Program-made: the position numbers and the translations under genes | Part shown: positions 45,191 to 45,369 of the stretch, in pieces | Layout: every line of letters starts with the position of its first letter | How positions within the stretch are numbered: position 1 is the stretch's first letter | DNA from: Prevotella micans DSM 21469 = JCM 16134 | GTDB taxonomy: Bacteria > Bacteroidota > Bacteroidia > Bacteroidales > Bacteroidaceae | DNA: 45,369 nt | Direction: 5' to 3' | Assembly: GCF_000614105.1 (NCBI RefSeq) | Contig: NZ_BAKH01000016.1 | Span: 1-45,369 of the forward strand | Notes under the pieces: model-generated | Seen by the model: the letters and a program-made list of their open reading frames with translations, nothing else | Told to the model about the DNA's origin: nothing | The model's database searches: none

Positions 45191-45369
45191 GGGGCGTTGC
45201 GTGACCCTCACTCTACATCGATTTTCTCCGCGGGAACGTTGCATGACCCTCACTCTACGTCGATTTTATCTGCGGGAACGTTGCATGACCCTCACTCTAC
45301 GTCGATTTTCTCCGGGGGAGCATTGCGTGACCCTCACTCTGCGTCGATTTTATCCGAGGACGCTGGTTG
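45154..45369. repeat. 42-bp tandem array running off the window
   Basis: Units start at 45154, 45195, 45237, 45279 and 45321 (spacings 41, 42, 42, 42). Each is a variant of CGTTGCATGACCCTCACTCT followed by ACGTCGATTTT and a G-rich end. On the plus strand a 14-codon frame (RCMTLTLRRF...) stays open through the full 42-bp units. The short first unit is one base short, in a G run. No palindrome is evident, unlike the array at 31.8 kb. Confidence 0.85.

Overview
The window looks like part of a Bacteroidales chromosome, possibly Prevotellaceae; I cannot name the species. Three things support this. Promoter-like TAnnTTTG boxes, the -7 element of Bacteroidota, sit upstream of many genes. The lipoproteins and protein families are Bacteroidota types (SLBB export protein, EpsG-type polymerase, HU-related protein, C11 and M13 peptidases, short-chain threonine dehydrogenase). 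The housekeeping genes (rnr, prmC, ribD, nadBAC, valS, aspA, rlmD, luxS) are chromosomal. I see no rRNA, tRNA, CRISPR array, transposase or phage gene.

Layout. 0.1-7 kb: a TrhA/hemolysin III membrane protein, RNase R, an extended-SDR epimerase/reductase followed by an Aur1-like PAP2 membrane protein, ribD and prmC. 7.4-16.2 kb: a short surface-polysaccharide locus with an SLBB export protein, a flippase, a glycosyltransferase fused to an acyltransferase, a Wzz chain-length regulator and an EpsG polymerase, interrupted by a 1.2 kb mosaic of noncoding repeats. 16.3-17.7 kb: a lipoprotein and an unknown protein that may be one gene. 18-21.5 kb: the nadB-nadA-nadC operon for NAD synthesis. 21.6-24 kb: a mazG-lipoprotein-rnz operon on the minus strand. 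24.1-27.9 kb: valS overlapping a clostripain-family lipoprotein peptidase. 28.1-31.5 kb: an AT-rich cassette of duplicated secreted-protein and lipoprotein paralogs with decayed copies. 32.3-37.8 kb: aspA, rlmD, and the divergent pair tdh/kbl for threonine breakdown. 38.5-44.5 kb: an HU-related protein, the mtnN-luxS operon, an M13 peptidase and an ABC-F ATPase. The right end is noncoding repeats.

Two features stand out. First, the left 18.3 kb holds eight clear and one probable single-base frameshift in six or seven otherwise intact genes. Each is repaired by adding one base, usually in a short G or C run. This pattern suggests sequencing or assembly deletions rather than pseudogenes. Second, the intergenic regions carry short tandem repeat arrays that differ in sequence but share a period: 41-42 bp at five places, plus a 22-bp array and a 23-bp array. 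These lengths are near multiples of the DNA helical turn (about 2 or 4 turns). The 42-bp array at 31.8-32.2 kb has a 16-bp imperfect palindrome in every unit. Two large inverted repeats (near 13.7 kb and 44.7 kb) and the duplicated AT-rich cassette are the other candidates for undescribed biology.
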